From Halostella pelagica (GTDB taxonomy: Archaea; Halobacteriota; Halobacteria; Halobacteriales; Natronoarchaeaceae), in the NCBI GenBank assembly GCA_005954745.1, contig CP040678.1:682001-746000 (forward strand): a DNA stretch of 64,000 bases, written 5' to 3'. Below the pieces are notes generated by a model that saw nothing but the letters and a program-made list of their open reading frames with translations, was not told where the DNA came from and did not search any database. The position numbers and the translations under genes were made by a program. How positions within the stretch are numbered: position 1 is the stretch's first letter; each line of letters opens with the position of its first letter. Below are positions 41,958 to 51,868 of this stretch, piece after piece.

Positions 41958-42815
41958 CTAGTAATGGCGGCGCTCGACGAGTTTGTCGAACAGCGTCGAG
42001 AGCAGTCGTGTGACGGGGCCGCCGCCGACCTCGATGCCGTCGACGGTGGCGACGGGTCGGACCTCCCACGTCGTGTTGGTGAGAAACGCCTCCTCGGCAC
42101 TGCGGACGTCCTCCGGACTGTACCGACCCGTCTGGAGGGGAACGTCGGTCGCGTCCTCGACGAGGTCCGCGACGACCGCCCGAGTGACTCCGGGCAGGAG
42201 CGGCAGGTCCTCGCTCGGCGTGTGCAATCCCTCGTCGTCGACGAAGAAGAGGTTGCTCGTCGCTCCCTCCGCGACGTTGCCGTCGACGTCGCGCAGGAGC
42301 GCCTCGTCGGCTTCGACGAGTTCCTGCCGGGCGAGTATCCCGTTCAGGTAGTTGTGCGTCTTCGCGTCGGCGGGCATCGCGGACTCGGGCGGTTTCCGGG
42401 TCTTAACAGTCTGAACGTCGGCCGGGGCGTCCCACACTGCCGGCCCCTCGGTGCCGCCGCGCGGGAGTTCCTTTGTGATGATCACCACCGTCGGGTCCAC
42501 GTCATCGCTCGGCGTCAGTTTCCCCGGTTGGACGCCGCGCGTGACGGAGAGGCGGACGTACGCGTCGGTCAGCCCGTTCGCGTCGAGCACCTCCTGCACG
42601 CGGACGCGGAGGTCGCCGTCCGAGAGGCCGTGGTCGATACCGAGCGTCTCGCAGGTCCGTTCCAGCCGGTCGACGTGGGCCCGCCACTCGAACACGTCGC
42701 CGCCGTAGGCCCGCAGCGTCTCGAACGCGGCGTCGCCGTACTGGAACCCGCGGTCGCGGACGCTCACCGTCGCTTCCCCTGCCGGAACGAGGTCGCCGTT
42801 CACGTGGTACTGCAT
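41958..42815 (-). CDS. pabC: Aminodeoxychorismate lyase (class IV aminotransferase fold)
   Basis: A 285-residue PLP enzyme of the BCAT/PabC fold: [37 protein letters not shown], the PLP Lys region DAKTHNYLNGILARQEL and VAEGATSNLFFVDDEGLHTPSEDLPLLPGVTR. Position in a pabB-pabA operon points to 4-aminobenzoate release; the sequence alone could also be a branched-chain aminotransferase. It overlaps pabA by 16 bases. Confidence 0.9.
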   Translation of the reverse strand: MQYHVNGDLVPAGEATVSVRDRGFQYGDAAFETLRAYGGDVFEWRAHVDRLERTCETLGIDHGLSDGDLRVRVQEVLDANGLTDAYVRLSVTRGVQPGKLTPSDDVDPTVVIITKELPRGGTEGPAVWDAPADVQTVKTRKPPESAMPADAKTHNYLNGILARQELVEADEALLRDVDGNVAEGATSNLFFVDDEGLHTPSEDLPLLPGVTRAVVADLVEDATDVPLQTGRYSPEDVRSAEEAFLTNTTWEVRPVATVDGIEVGGGPVTRLLSTLFDKLVERRHY

Positions 42816-43480
42816 ACGAAGTTCCGTATCAACTGTTTGCCGACGCCGAGCGACCGCGCGGTCGCACCGCCGTCGACGGGGTGGTTCTCGCTCGTTGCGG
42901 CGCTGTCGCCGGCCGACGCCGTCCGCCCGGCGGTACCGGTGAGGATGCTCTCGGGGTGGAACTGTACGCCGACCTGCGGTTTCGACTCGTGGCGGACGCC
43001 CATCAACACGCCTCGGTCGTCGTCGGTACGCGCCGTCTCGACGAGCGGGTCCGGCAGGTCGCCGCGCTCGACGGCGAGCGAGTGATACCGCCCGACATCG
43101 AAGGGGTCTGACAGCCCCTCGAAGATACCGTCGCCGTCGTGAGTGACCCGCGACGGTTTCCCGTGGACGACCTCCGGGGCGTGGCGGACCGGCGCGCCGT
43201 GGGCCGCACAGAGCGCCTGGTGGCCCAGGCAGACGCCGAGTGCCGGATACTCCGTCTCGGCGAAGAGCGGCAGTGAAACGCCCGCTTCCGCCGGCGTGCC
43301 CGGCCCGGGCGAAACGACGACGCCGTCGGGGTCCAGTTCGCGGATCCCGTCGATATCTATCTCGTCGTTTCGCCGGACGACCACGCCGTCACCGTCGCCG
43401 CCGCGGTCTCTCACTGCTTCGCCGACGAACTGCACGAGATTGTAGGCGAAGGAGTCGTAGTTATCGACGACGAGGATCAC
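42800..43480 (-). CDS. pabA: Glutamine amidotransferase subunit of aminodeoxychorismate synthase
   Basis: A 226-residue class I glutaminase, [18 protein letters not shown] at the start. The nucleophile is in GVCLGHQAL, and His-Glu of the triad in [10 protein letters not shown]. It supplies ammonia to PabB. It is equally similar in type to TrpG, but the genes around it are pabB and pabC. Its ATG overlaps the pabB stop by four bases. Confidence 0.92.
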   Translation of the reverse strand: MILVVDNYDSFAYNLVQFVGEAVRDRGGDGDGVVVRRNDEIDIDGIRELDPDGVVVSPGPGTPAEAGVSLPLFAETEYPALGVCLGHQALCAAHGAPVRHAPEVVHGKPSRVTHDGDGIFEGLSDPFDVGRYHSLAVERGDLPDPLVETARTDDDRGVLMGVRHESKPQVGVQFHPESILTGTAGRTASAGDSAATSENHPVDGGATARSLGVGKQLIRNFVCSTT

Positions 43481-45060
43481 GGCTCATCGCCCTCCGTCTC
43501 GACGCCGCGTCGCTCGTCCGCGGGACCGTCCGCCGACTCGACACTCAGTTCCGCGCGCTCGCCGAGCGCCTCGTCGACTGCGGTGACCAGCGCGCGGGCC
43601 TTGTCCAGCGTCTCGTCGTATTCGCTGTGGGGGTCGGAGTCGTGGACGACGCCCGCGCCGACGCGGAGGTGGTACTCGTCGCCGCGGCGAACCAGTGTCC
43701 GGATAACGATGTTGAGCGTCGCGCGCCCGTCGAATCCGAAGATACCGATACTTCCGGTGTACGGGCCGCGTCGGGTCGTCTCAACCTCGTCGATGATCTC
43801 CATCGTCCGGGGTTTCGGCGCGCCGGTGATAGTCCCGCCGGGAAACGTCGCCGCGATAGCGTCTGCGAGCGTCGCGCCGTCGCGCAGCCGGCCCGTGACG
43901 AGCGAGACCAGATGCATCACCTCCGAGTACCGGTCGACGCGGCGGTACTCCTCGACTTCGACGGAGCCGTACTCGCTCACTTTGCCGAGGTCGTTCCGTT
44001 CGAGGTCGACGAGCATCGCGTGCTCCGCGCGTTCTTTCTCGTCCGACAGCAGGTCGGCCGCCAGCCGTTCGTCCGCCTCCGCAGTCTCGCCGCGGGGCCG
44101 CGTCCCCGCGATCGGTTCCGTTCGGATCCCGTCGCCGTTTCGCTCCAGCAGGAGTTCCGGGCTGGCGCTGATGAGGTCGGCACTCGGGAACTCCAGCAGG
44201 GCCGAGTACGGCGCGGGATTGACCGTCCGGAGCGCGTCGAACGCGGCGACCGGATGCACCGCAGCGGGTGCGGTCAGACGCTGGGAGACGTTCGCCTGGA
44301 ACGTGTCGCCTTCGCGGACGTACTCCTTGACGGTCCGAACGCGGTCGGCGTACGCCTCGCGGCCGCAGTCGCTCTCGAACGTCGCCAGGTCGGCGGTCAC
44401 TGACGGTCGGCCGACGGAGGGGTCGCCGTCGCGGACGGCCGTCGCGAGTTCGAGCGCGCGTTCCCGGCCGCGTTCGTACGCCGCGTCCGCGGCCGCATCG
44501 CCGACCCGCGGACAGGCGGTCACCCGAAGCGTCACCCGGTCGCCTTGCCGCGGCTCTTCCCACGCCGCGATCCGGTCGTACGCGGCGACCTGCAGGCGCG
44601 GAAGACCGCGGTCGTCAGCGGCGAGTCCCGGCAGGTCCTCCAGTTCCCTCGCGATGTCGTAGGAGAGCCATCCCACGACGCCGCAGGGGTACGGAACGTC
44701 GCAGTCGCCCCGGACGAGCGTTTCGCCGTCGAGGAGTCCGTCGAGCGCGTCGAGAGACGGCGACGCCGCGGCCGGTCCGTCGTCTCCCGACGCCGCCCGC
44801 GGTGGCGCTGGCGCGGTCTCCGCGTCGGGGGAGACGGTCAGGCGCTCCACTGGGTCGACCCCGAAATACCCCCATCCAGACTGCCCGCCGGTGGTCGCGA
44901 GATAGGCGTCGCCACCGTCGTCCTGTCGCGCGCGACGGTACGCTGTGAACGGGTCTTCGACGGCGACGCGGACCTCGACGGGAACGCGTGCCCCCGCCGG
45001 CGCGTCCGCCGCCGCCCGGCGGAACGCCCCGCGGTCGGTCGCCACGGTGGGGTCGGTCAT
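43477..45060 (-). CDS. pabB: Aminodeoxychorismate synthase component I
   Basis: A 527-residue chorismate-utilising enzyme. The C-terminal chorismate-binding domain is clear: [55 protein letters not shown], then [15 protein letters not shown] and the closing [26 protein letters not shown]. With PabA it makes 4-amino-4-deoxychorismate for 4-aminobenzoate and folate-type cofactors. The ATG at 45060 ([11 protein letters not shown]) is preferred; a GTG eight codons upstream is possible. An HhH-protein gene precedes it by about 40 bases. Confidence 0.93.
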   Translation of the reverse strand: MTDPTVATDRGAFRRAAADAPAGARVPVEVRVAVEDPFTAYRRARQDDGGDAYLATTGGQSGWGYFGVDPVERLTVSPDAETAPAPPRAASGDDGPAAASPSLDALDGLLDGETLVRGDCDVPYPCGVVGWLSYDIARELEDLPGLAADDRGLPRLQVAAYDRIAAWEEPRQGDRVTLRVTACPRVGDAAADAAYERGRERALELATAVRDGDPSVGRPSVTADLATFESDCGREAYADRVRTVKEYVREGDTFQANVSQRLTAPAAVHPVAAFDALRTVNPAPYSALLEFPSADLISASPELLLERNGDGIRTEPIAGTRPRGETAEADERLAADLLSDEKERAEHAMLVDLERNDLGKVSEYGSVEVEEYRRVDRYSEVMHLVSLVTGRLRDGATLADAIAATFPGGTITGAPKPRTMEIIDEVETTRRGPYTGSIGIFGFDGRATLNIVIRTLVRRGDEYHLRVGAGVVHDSDPHSEYDETLDKARALVTAVDEALGERAELSVESADGPADERRGVETEGDEP

Positions 45061-45099
45061 AGCAGAGAAGAGATCGCCGGTCACGGATCGTCTCGCGGG

Positions 45100-45684
45100 T
45101 TACCGGACCTCGGCCCGCTGGACCCACTCGCTCAGACGCTTCTCGGAGAGATCGGTCTCCTCCGCGAGGGACTCCGCGTCGGCCTCAGCCAGTTGGTCCA
45201 CGGTGTCGATACCGACGTTGGAGAGGCGTTCGGCGTACGCCGGGCCGATGCCCTTGATCACGTCCGTCGGTTCGCCGTCAGCCGATTCGCCGCCCGTCTC
45301 CGTCTCCGTCGCCGCTTCGTCGCCGGATTCGTCGACGGCGTCCTCACCGTCTTCGACGTCCGACTCCGATTCGGCTGTTGGTTCTGACGCCGCTTCGTCC
45401 GCTGTCGCGGGCCCGTCGTCCGCGTCCTCCTCGGCCTCTTCGATAGCGTCGGTCGGTTCAGTCGCCGGTTCGTCGTCAGTCGGTTCGGTGGGCGTCGCCG
45501 GTTCGCTCTCGGCGGACGCGCCGGCGGTTCCGGCCTCGTCGCCGGTCCCTTTCACCGCGTCCTCCGACTCGGTGTCCGGCGTCGCCGGTTCGCGCTCAAC
45601 GGTCACGCCGATGTCGCGCTCTCGGTCGGCGTCGGACTCCGAATCGTCGAACCCGAGCAACGACTTCAGCTTTTTCAGCACCAT
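45100..45684 (-). CDS. Acidic protein with C-terminal helix-hairpin-helix domain
   Basis: A 194-residue protein. It starts MVLKKLKSLLGFDDSESDAD, runs through about 110 residues of Glu/Asp/Ala/Thr-rich low-complexity sequence (likely disordered), and ends in a helix-hairpin-helix fold: DVIKGIGPAYAERLSNVGIDTVDQLAEADAESLAEETDLSEKRL. Such HhH domains bind DNA non-specifically. It lies directly upstream of pabB on the same strand and may lead the operon. The function of the pairing is unknown. Confidence 0.85.
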   Translation of the reverse strand: MVLKKLKSLLGFDDSESDADRERDIGVTVEREPATPDTESEDAVKGTGDEAGTAGASAESEPATPTEPTDDEPATEPTDAIEEAEEDADDGPATADEAASEPTAESESDVEDGEDAVDESGDEAATETETGGESADGEPTDVIKGIGPAYAERLSNVGIDTVDQLAEADAESLAEETDLSEKRLSEWVQRAEVR

Positions 45685-45800
45685 TGGCTGACAATAGATT
45701 ACCGCCCCACTTAAACTCGTCCGCCTCTGGCCGGAGAGCGCGGCGACTACTGATACAGAGTACGGCTACCCGTTCGTACTGAGTATGATCCGCCTATTCG

Positions 45801-45822
45801 GGCCGGGCGTGGTTGCCCGGCC
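45801..45822. terminator. Perfect stem-loop after aroE
   Basis: GGCCGGGC (45801-45808) pairs exactly with GCCCGGCC (45815-45822) around a six-base loop. It lies about 40 bases after the stop of the leftward aroE gene and is the best terminator candidate there. Confidence 0.5.
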
Positions 45823-45863
45823 GAGCGTCGGAGCGTCCATTCGGCCGACACGGGTCCTCTCGC

Positions 45864-46664
45864 TCAGAGTCGGGAGCGCAGCGCCGCGTTCATCGCGTCG
45901 ACCGGTGCCTCGTGGCCGGTCCATCGCTCGAACGCCGCTGCACCCTGATACAGGAGCATCCACGCACCGTCGACAGTCGCCGCTCCGGCGTCTTCGGCGT
46001 CCCGAAGGAGGCGGGTTTCCAGCGGCGAGTACACTGCGTCTAACACGGTTAAGTCGCCGTGAATCGCGCTCGCCGCGACGGGCGAGGCGTCCTCCTCCAT
46101 CCCCACGCTCGTCGCGTTGACGAGGACGTCCGCGTCCGCGAGCAGGTCCGGGACGGCGTCGAGTTCGTGACCCGACGCGTTCGGCACCGACTCGGCCAGG
46201 TCGCGGGCCGACGATGCGGTGCGGTTGGCGATCCTCACCGACGACCCGGCGTCCGAGAGCGCGAACGCGGTGGCACGCCCCGCGCCGCCGGCACCGACGA
46301 CGACCGCCGTCGCGCCGTCGAGATCCGCACCGTGTTCGACGAGCGACCGGCGAACGCCCGCGGCGTCCGTGTTGTGTCCGGTCGGACGGTCGCCGGTGAA
46401 GTCTATCGTGTTGACCGCACCGATGCGCGCCGCGAGGTCGTCCACGTCGACGACATCTACCACGTCCTGTTTGAACGGGATGGTGACGTTCAGTCCGGTC
46501 ACGCCGAGTGCGTCCGCGCCGCGTACCGCGTCGGCGATATCGTCTTTCGCCGGTTCGAACGTAACGTACCGCGCGTCAATATCGAGCGCGTCGTAGGCCG
46601 CCTCGTGCATCGGCGGCGAGAGCGAGTGAGAAACGGGGTTTCCGACGAGTCCGAATACGTCCAT
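45864..46664 (-). CDS. aroE: Shikimate dehydrogenase
   Basis: A 266-residue NADP-dependent enzyme that reduces 3-dehydroshikimate in aromatic amino-acid synthesis. The substrate site [23 protein letters not shown] with catalytic Lys, GAVNTI and [11 protein letters not shown] with the partner Asp are all present, followed by [16 protein letters not shown] for NADP. The ATG at 46664 ([10 protein letters not shown]) is chosen because the motif begins at once; 16 codons more are open upstream. The pab operon next to it uses chorismate, the product of the same pathway. Confidence 0.95.
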   Translation of the reverse strand: MDVFGLVGNPVSHSLSPPMHEAAYDALDIDARYVTFEPAKDDIADAVRGADALGVTGLNVTIPFKQDVVDVVDVDDLAARIGAVNTIDFTGDRPTGHNTDAAGVRRSLVEHGADLDGATAVVVGAGGAGRATAFALSDAGSSVRIANRTASSARDLAESVPNASGHELDAVPDLLADADVLVNATSVGMEEDASPVAASAIHGDLTVLDAVYSPLETRLLRDAEDAGAATVDGAWMLLYQGAAAFERWTGHEAPVDAMNAALRSRL

Positions 46665-46735
46665 ACGCTCCGGAGTGGGTCTGTGCGCATAACTCATACG
46701 CTCTCCGGACAACGCAAGAACTACGGTTCCTCTGC

Positions 46736-48055
46736 ATGACGACCGATCTGATGAACGATCGGTTACGACATCCGCTTGTCGCCGTAGTGGTCACAGTTAT
46801 CGCGACGCTCCCCTGGGTTTTCGTCTACCTGATGAACAGTACGGAGGCCCTCGGTCACGTACAGACCGTCGCGATAAGCGGTCTCTCCGTTCTCGGCGCG
46901 TCGTTCCTCCTCGCGTGGGGAGCAGAGACCGCCGAAAAGGACGTGCCGCGCGCGTTCGCTATCGCCGTCCTCGCGATCCTCGCGGTCGCGCCGGAGTACG
47001 CGGTGGACGCGCTCTACGCGTGGAATGCCGGACAGGGGGAGGTGGGTGCCGGCGACCTTGCCGTGGCGAACATGACCGGTGCGAATCGGATCCTCATCGG
47101 TCTGGGCTGGTCCGGTATCGCGCTGTTTTCCATCTATCGGGCGAAGGCGAGCGGCGACGTCGCCGTCGAGCACAACGACGGCTTTCTCACGGACACCGTC
47201 CTCCTCGACCGGAGCATCGCCACTGAGGTCTGTTTCCTCGTGCTGGCGACGATATGGGCCTTCTTCGTCCCGCTCAACGGCGGGATTGACCTCCTCGACA
47301 TGCTGATCCTCGTCGGCATTTACGTCGCCTACATCGGGATCGTCATACGTGGCGACCCCGAGGAGGAAGAGGTACACGTCGGCGTCCCGGCGTACCTCCA
47401 GAAAACGCCTTCATCGGTCCGGATACCGTCCGTACTCCTCCTTTTCGGCTACTCCGGCTTTCTCATCTTCACCGCCGTCGAACCGTTCGCGCACGGCCTC
47501 GAAGAGATCGGCGTACAGTACGGCATTCCCGAGTTCTTCATGATCCAGTGGATCGCGCCGCTTGCGAGCGAGAGCCCGGAACTCATCGTCACCGCGTATC
47601 TGGTGAACAAGGCGCGGACCACCGCGGCGTTCAACGCGCTCATCTCGTCGAAACTCAACCAGTGGACGCTGCTCATCGGGACGCTCGGCATCGTGTTCAG
47701 CATCTCGCAGGGCGCGTACGGCGTGCTGGAGTTCAACTCGACGCAGGCCGCTGAGATATGGATCACCGCGGCTCAGAGCTTCTTCGCCCTCGCCGTGCTG
47801 ATCAACTTCCGCATCTCGATGCGCGAGGCGGTCACCCTCTTGGTCCTGTTCGTCTCGCAGGTCGGCATCGAGTATCTGCATATCCGGGGGACCATAGAGT
47901 TCATCAGCACCTACGACCTGCTCATCGTCTACACCGTCATCTACATGCTCATCGGCGGCGCGATGTTCGTCACCAGAATGGACGACGTTCGGACGGTCGG
48001 CAGACTGGCCCGGGCGAACGCCCTGAACGAGCAACCAGTCGCCGAGTCTGACTGA
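46736..48055 (+). CDS. Cation exchanger of the CaCA superfamily (Ca2+/Na+ or Ca2+/H+)
   Basis: A 439-residue membrane protein with about 11 helices in two halves. Alpha-repeat 1 includes [15 protein letters not shown] followed by [14 protein letters not shown]; alpha-repeat 2 includes [16 protein letters not shown] followed by [16 protein letters not shown]. The acidic Glu in both repeats is the cation-binding site of CaCA exchangers. Repeat 1 has APEY where the family usually has GTSLPE. The ion pair used cannot be told. It is divergent from aroE. Confidence 0.85.
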   Translation: MTTDLMNDRLRHPLVAVVVTVIATLPWVFVYLMNSTEALGHVQTVAISGLSVLGASFLLAWGAETAEKDVPRAFAIAVLAILAVAPEYAVDALYAWNAGQGEVGAGDLAVANMTGANRILIGLGWSGIALFSIYRAKASGDVAVEHNDGFLTDTVLLDRSIATEVCFLVLATIWAFFVPLNGGIDLLDMLILVGIYVAYIGIVIRGDPEEEEVHVGVPAYLQKTPSSVRIPSVLLLFGYSGFLIFTAVEPFAHGLEEIGVQYGIPEFFMIQWIAPLASESPELIVTAYLVNKARTTAAFNALISSKLNQWTLLIGTLGIVFSISQGAYGVLEFNSTQAAEIWITAAQSFFALAVLINFRISMREAVTLLVLFVSQVGIEYLHIRGTIEFISTYDLLIVYTVIYMLIGGAMFVTRMDDVRTVGRLARANALNEQPVAESD

Positions 48056-48129
48056 CCGTACTATCAGCTAAAACGCACGTACAGACCGTTTCGACACGCT
48101 TTTTCCCCGGGCACGGGATACCTCCGGCA

Positions 48130-49455
48130 GTGATAGCGATCGTCGTTAGCCGCGCCGATGAAGCCTCCGAACACATCGGCGAACGCCTGCTGGAACTAGG
48201 TGAGTGGAAACGCCGCGTCGACGATAGCCGCCCGGACGCGGACGGCGGCGGCGCATGCTACCGGACCGACGGGTTCGAACTCCGGGCGTTCGATGACCTC
48301 CACCTGAACGTCGAGGACGCCGTGGCGGCGTTCGACGACCCCGACGCACTCGTGTTCGCCTCCCGGCACTCAGGCGAGACCGGACCGCTCCTGACGGCAC
48401 ATTTCACCGGTAACTTCGGGCCGGCGGAGTTCGGCGGCGAGGCCGGTGCGCTCGCGGAAGCGTGTCCGAACGCCCACGCCCGGTGCGTCGAGTCGTTCGC
48501 CGAACACGCGCCCGAGGGGTACGGCGTCGGGATCGAGTGTACGCACCACGGCCCGAGTCGCGTCGGCGTCCCCTCGATGTTCGTCGAACTCGGCAGCGAC
48601 GAGGCCGAGTGGCGCGACCCCGCGGGTGCCCGCGCCGTCGCTCGGGCCATCCTCGACCTGCGCGGGACGACCCCGCACCGCGACCGAACAGTCGTCGGAT
48701 TCGGCGGCGGTCACTACGCCCCGCGGTTCACCCGGATCGTCCGCGAGACGGACTGGGCGGTCGGTCACATCGCCGCGGACTGGTGCGTAGACGCGATGGG
48801 ATCACCGGAAGCCAACCGCGACGTGGTTCGGTGGACGTTCGAACGGAGCGGCACAGAGTACGCGGTGGTCGACGGCGACTACCCGGAACTGGAGCGGACT
48901 ATCGAGGACCTGGGCTACCGCGTCGTCAGCGAAACCTGGGTGCGAGAGGTCGACGACCGACCGCTCCCGCTCGTCGAACGGGTCGAGTCGGCCCTCGACA
49001 GCATCGACGACGGACTACGGTTCGGCGACCGCGACGAACCGGCCCCGGGCGAATTCGATGTCGTCTCGCTCCCCGATGAACTGCTCGCCGAGGCTCAGGC
49101 GATAGACCCCAACGCCACGCGCGCGGCCGTCGCGTCCGCTACGGTTGCGTTCGAGACGGTCGAGAACGGCACCAGGGCCCAGGGGCGCGCGGCCGTCCCT
49201 ACCGGGACAGACACCGCTGATCTCGCGGACGCGCTGACGGCGATACTGTCCGAAAAGTACGACGAAGTCGCCCGAAACGGAGACGCTCTCGTGGCCACTG
49301 AGACGGTGTTCGACCCGGAACTTGCCGCGAAACTGGGCGTCCCCGAAGGGCCGGCGTTCGGTGCCCTTGCGGACGGCGAGTCCGTCACCGTCGACGGCGA
49401 ACCGATCCCCCCCGAGGTCGTTCACACCGAACGGACACACCGATTCGATCTTTAA
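48130..49455 (+). CDS. dtdA: D-aminoacyl-tRNA deacylase (DTD2 type)
   Basis: A 441-residue enzyme that removes D-amino acids from mischarged tRNA. The N-terminal two-thirds match archaeal DTD2: FASRHSGETGPLLTAHFTGNFG, GIECTHHGPSRVGVPSMFVELGS and VVGFGGGHYAPRFTRI with conserved His and Cys residues. The C-terminal 170 residues form an extra domain common in haloarchaea. The start is GTG at 48130. The ftsZ1 gene lies 80 bases downstream with its own promoter. Confidence 0.92.
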   Translation: MIAIVVSRADEASEHIGERLLELGEWKRRVDDSRPDADGGGACYRTDGFELRAFDDLHLNVEDAVAAFDDPDALVFASRHSGETGPLLTAHFTGNFGPAEFGGEAGALAEACPNAHARCVESFAEHAPEGYGVGIECTHHGPSRVGVPSMFVELGSDEAEWRDPAGARAVARAILDLRGTTPHRDRTVVGFGGGHYAPRFTRIVRETDWAVGHIAADWCVDAMGSPEANRDVVRWTFERSGTEYAVVDGDYPELERTIEDLGYRVVSETWVREVDDRPLPLVERVESALDSIDDGLRFGDRDEPAPGEFDVVSLPDELLAEAQAIDPNATRAAVASATVAFETVENGTRAQGRAAVPTGTDTADLADALTAILSEKYDEVARNGDALVATETVFDPELAAKLGVPEGPAFGALADGESVTVDGEPIPPEVVHTERTHRFDL

Positions 49456-49500
49456 CCGAACCCTAACTTGTCAGACGCCTGTCCGACCCGCGGGGGGAAA

Positions 49501-49511
49501 GGTAATTAACC
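49501..49511 (+). promoter_or_regulatory. ftsZ1 promoter
   Basis: GGTAATTAACC lies about 30 bases before the ATG at 49536 and is a plausible TATA region for a leaderless ftsZ1 mRNA. Confidence 0.45.
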
Positions 49512-49535
49512 TGCATCAAATAGTGGGTCCCAAGA

Positions 49536-50669
49536 ATGGACTCGATCGTAGACGAAGCAATCGACGAAGCCGAAGAAGACGGGGCCGGCCCACAGGAGGA
49601 CCCGGGGGCTCACAACGTGAACCCGTCGGGGAAGATGACCGACGACGAGCTAGAAGACGTTCTCCAGGAACTCCAGACGAACATCACCGTCGTCGGCTGC
49701 GGCGGTGCGGGCGGCAACACCGTCGACCGGATGGCCGAGGAAGGCATTCACGGCGCGAAACTCGTCGCCGCGAACACGGACGTTCAGCATCTCGTCGGCA
49801 TCGAGGCGGACACGAAGATCCTGATGGGCGAACAGAAGACCGAGGGGCGCGGTGCCGGGTCGCTCCCGCAGGTCGGCGAGGAAGCCGCGATCGAATCGCA
49901 AGAGGAGATCATCGACTCCATCGACGGGTCCGACATGGTGTTCGTCACCGCCGGTCTCGGCGGCGGAACTGGAACCGGTAGCGCTCCCGTCGTGGCGAAG
50001 GCGGCCCGCGAGTCCGGCGCGCTGACTATCTCCATCGTGACGACGCCGTTTACCGCCGAAGGCGAGGTGCGCCGTACCAACGCCGAGGCGGGCCTCGAAC
50101 GCCTTCGCGACGTGAGCGACACGGTCATCGTCGTGCCGAACGACCGACTGCTCGACTCCGTCGGCAAACTCCCCGTTCGGCAGGCGTTCAAAGTGGCCGA
50201 CGAAGTGCTGATGCGCTCGGTGAAAGGGATCACCGAACTCATCACCAAGCCCGGGCTGGTCAACCTGGACTTCGCGGACGTCCGCACCGTGATGGAACGC
50301 GGCGGCGTCGCGATGATCGGCTTAGGCGAATCCGACTCCGACGCGAAAGCGCAGGACTCCGTCAAGACCGCGTTGCGGTCGCCGCTGCTCGACGTCGACA
50401 TCTCCGGCGCGAACTCGGCGCTGGTCAACGTCACCGGCGGACAGGACATGTCCATCGAGGAGGCGGAAGGCGTCGTCGAGGAGATCTACGACCGTATCGA
50501 TCCCGACGCTCGCATCATCTGGGGCACCTCCATCGACGAGACGCTGGAAGGCTCCATGCGGACCATGATCGTCGTCACCGGCGTCGAATCACCCCAGATC
50601 TACGGCCGTAACGAGGCGGCCCAAGAAGAGGCCGCACAGCAGGCCGAAGATATCGACTACGTGGAATAA
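49536..50669 (+). CDS. ftsZ1: Cell division protein FtsZ (FtsZ1 type)
   Basis: A 377-residue tubulin homologue that polymerises at mid-cell with [17 protein letters not shown] begins the fold, [19 protein letters not shown] is the tubulin signature, and the T7-loop region [24 protein letters not shown] is intact. A 50-residue acidic N-terminal extension ([18 protein letters not shown]) is typical of haloarchaeal FtsZ1, as is its place just before secE and spt5. No C-terminal CetZ features are seen. Confidence 0.95.
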   Translation: MDSIVDEAIDEAEEDGAGPQEDPGAHNVNPSGKMTDDELEDVLQELQTNITVVGCGGAGGNTVDRMAEEGIHGAKLVAANTDVQHLVGIEADTKILMGEQKTEGRGAGSLPQVGEEAAIESQEEIIDSIDGSDMVFVTAGLGGGTGTGSAPVVAKAARESGALTISIVTTPFTAEGEVRRTNAEAGLERLRDVSDTVIVVPNDRLLDSVGKLPVRQAFKVADEVLMRSVKGITELITKPGLVNLDFADVRTVMERGGVAMIGLGESDSDAKAQDSVKTALRSPLLDVDISGANSALVNVTGGQDMSIEEAEGVVEEIYDRIDPDARIIWGTSIDETLEGSMRTMIVVTGVESPQIYGRNEAAQEEAAQQAEDIDYVE

Positions 50670-50738
50670 CGTGACGATCACGGATCCGCTCCGCCCCGTA
50701 GCAATAGATAGAAAAAGGCGCGTCCGTAAGCTCTCTCC

Positions 50739-50909
50739 ATGAAAGTACCATACGACATCACATCGTACGTGCGGGTGCTCAAGCTGGCGAGTACCCCCTC
50801 CTGGGACGAGTTCTCCCAGATCGCAAAGATCGCCGGTGCCGGCATCCTGCTCGTCGGCCTGCTCGGCTTCGTCATCTTCCTGCTGATGACGTTCGTCCAG
50901 GGGGTCTGA
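50739..50909 (+). CDS. secE: Protein translocase subunit SecE (Sec61-gamma)
   Basis: A 56-residue protein with a short amphipathic helix ([19 protein letters not shown]) and one membrane span ([22 protein letters not shown]), the minimal archaeal SecE. It stabilises the SecY channel. The spt5 gene starts two bases after its stop. A TATA-like ATAGATAGAAAAAG at 50704-50717 about 26 bases upstream suggests a separate leaderless start from ftsZ1. Confidence 0.93.
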   Translation: MKVPYDITSYVRVLKLASTPSWDEFSQIAKIAGAGILLVGLLGFVIFLLMTFVQGV

Positions 50910-50911
50910 CC

Positions 50912-51349
50912 ATGCCGGTCTACGCCGTCAAGACCACCGCGAGCCAGGAACGAACCGTCGCGGACATGATCATGAACCGTGAGGAAAACGACATCCACGC
51001 GGCACTCGCGCCCGACTCGCTGACGAGTTACGTGATGGTCGAGGCGGAGGACGACGCCATCATCTCCCGCGTTCTGGAAGAGATCCCTCACGCGCGAAGC
51101 ATGGTCCCCGGCGAGAGCGACATCTCCGAGGTGGAGCATTTCCTCTCGCCCAAACCGGACGTGGAGGGGATCGCCGAAGGCGACATCGTCGAACTCATCG
51201 CCGGACCGTTCAAAGGCGAGAAGGCGCAGGTCCAGCGGATCGACGAGGGGAAAGACCAGGTCACCGTCGAGTTGTACGAGGCGACCGTCCCGATTCCGGT
51301 CACCGTCCGCGGCGACCAGATCCGCGTACTGGACTCCGAGGAACGCTAA
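50912..51349 (+). CDS. spt5: Transcription elongation factor Spt5 (NusG-like)
   Basis: A 145-residue factor with an NGN domain ([20 protein letters not shown] ... [29 protein letters not shown]) and a C-terminal KOW domain ([20 protein letters not shown]). With Spt4 it clamps RNA polymerase and raises processivity. Length and order match the archaeal family. It is co-transcribed with secE, an arrangement shared with other archaea. Confidence 0.96.
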   Translation: MPVYAVKTTASQERTVADMIMNREENDIHAALAPDSLTSYVMVEAEDDAIISRVLEEIPHARSMVPGESDISEVEHFLSPKPDVEGIAEGDIVELIAGPFKGEKAQVQRIDEGKDQVTVELYEATVPIPVTVRGDQIRVLDSEER

Positions 51350-51363
51350 CGTGCTCCGCTGAT

Positions 51364-51388
51364 CCCTGATTCGCTCCGCTCGTCAGGG
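51364..51388. terminator. Hairpin after spt5
   Basis: CCCTGA (51364-51369) pairs with TCAGGG (51383-51388), starting 15 bases after the spt5 stop. T-rich stretches (GGTTTTCAG, GCGTTTTCTAC) lie further on at about 51430-51455 and may be the actual termination signal. Confidence 0.4.
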
Positions 51389-51493
51389 CTCAGAAAGCGG
51401 TAGTCGACAGAACGCGGTCCCGGTTCGGTTTTCAGTGAGCGAGCGTTTTCTACAGTCCGACCGAGTAGACAAACAGCCGATGTAGCCGTCACC

Positions 51494-51784
51494 CTACTCC
51501 TCGTTCAACTGGTCGACGACGCGCTGTAAGTCGGCCTCGTGTTCGATGGCTTCTTTCACCTGTTCGCGCTGGCGCACTTCTTCGGAGTCGGCACCGTAGG
51601 CGCGGACGTACTCGGCGCGGGTGTGTTCCTCGAAAGCGTGGCGAATAGCGAGATAGCCGTCGGGGACGACGACGCCGCAGACCTTACACTCGCGGCGCTC
51701 GTGTTCGTTCGTCTGGTGGACGATCGCGCTCTCGGCGTCGTCGAACACGTCTCCGCATCCGTCGATACCACATTCCCAGACCAT
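51494..51784 (-). CDS. Two-zinc-finger C2H2-type protein
   Basis: A 96-residue protein. Two fingers of the Cys2-His2 layout are readable: CGIDGCGDVFDDAESAIVHQTNEH and CKVCGVVVPDGYLAIRHAFEEH. A charged helical tail follows (RAYGADSEEVRQREQVKEAIEHEADLQRVVDQL). The MVWECGIDGC start at 51784 is used; the longer frame upstream runs through the divergent promoter. Similar small zinc-finger proteins are common in haloarchaea; the role is unknown. Confidence 0.85.
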   Translation of the reverse strand: MVWECGIDGCGDVFDDAESAIVHQTNEHERRECKVCGVVVPDGYLAIRHAFEEHTRAEYVRAYGADSEEVRQREQVKEAIEHEADLQRVVDQLNEE

Positions 51785-51868
51785 TGCCCGAACGTCGGGT
51801 CCCTGCCGTAAAGGCTTTTCCGACTGACGAGGCGTCGAACCAGAACCCATAATGTGACCCCCCTAAAA

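Noticed and set aside
47970-48176. Reverse-strand 68-codon frame between the exchanger and dtdA
   Set aside because: It overlaps both real genes and lacks coding character.
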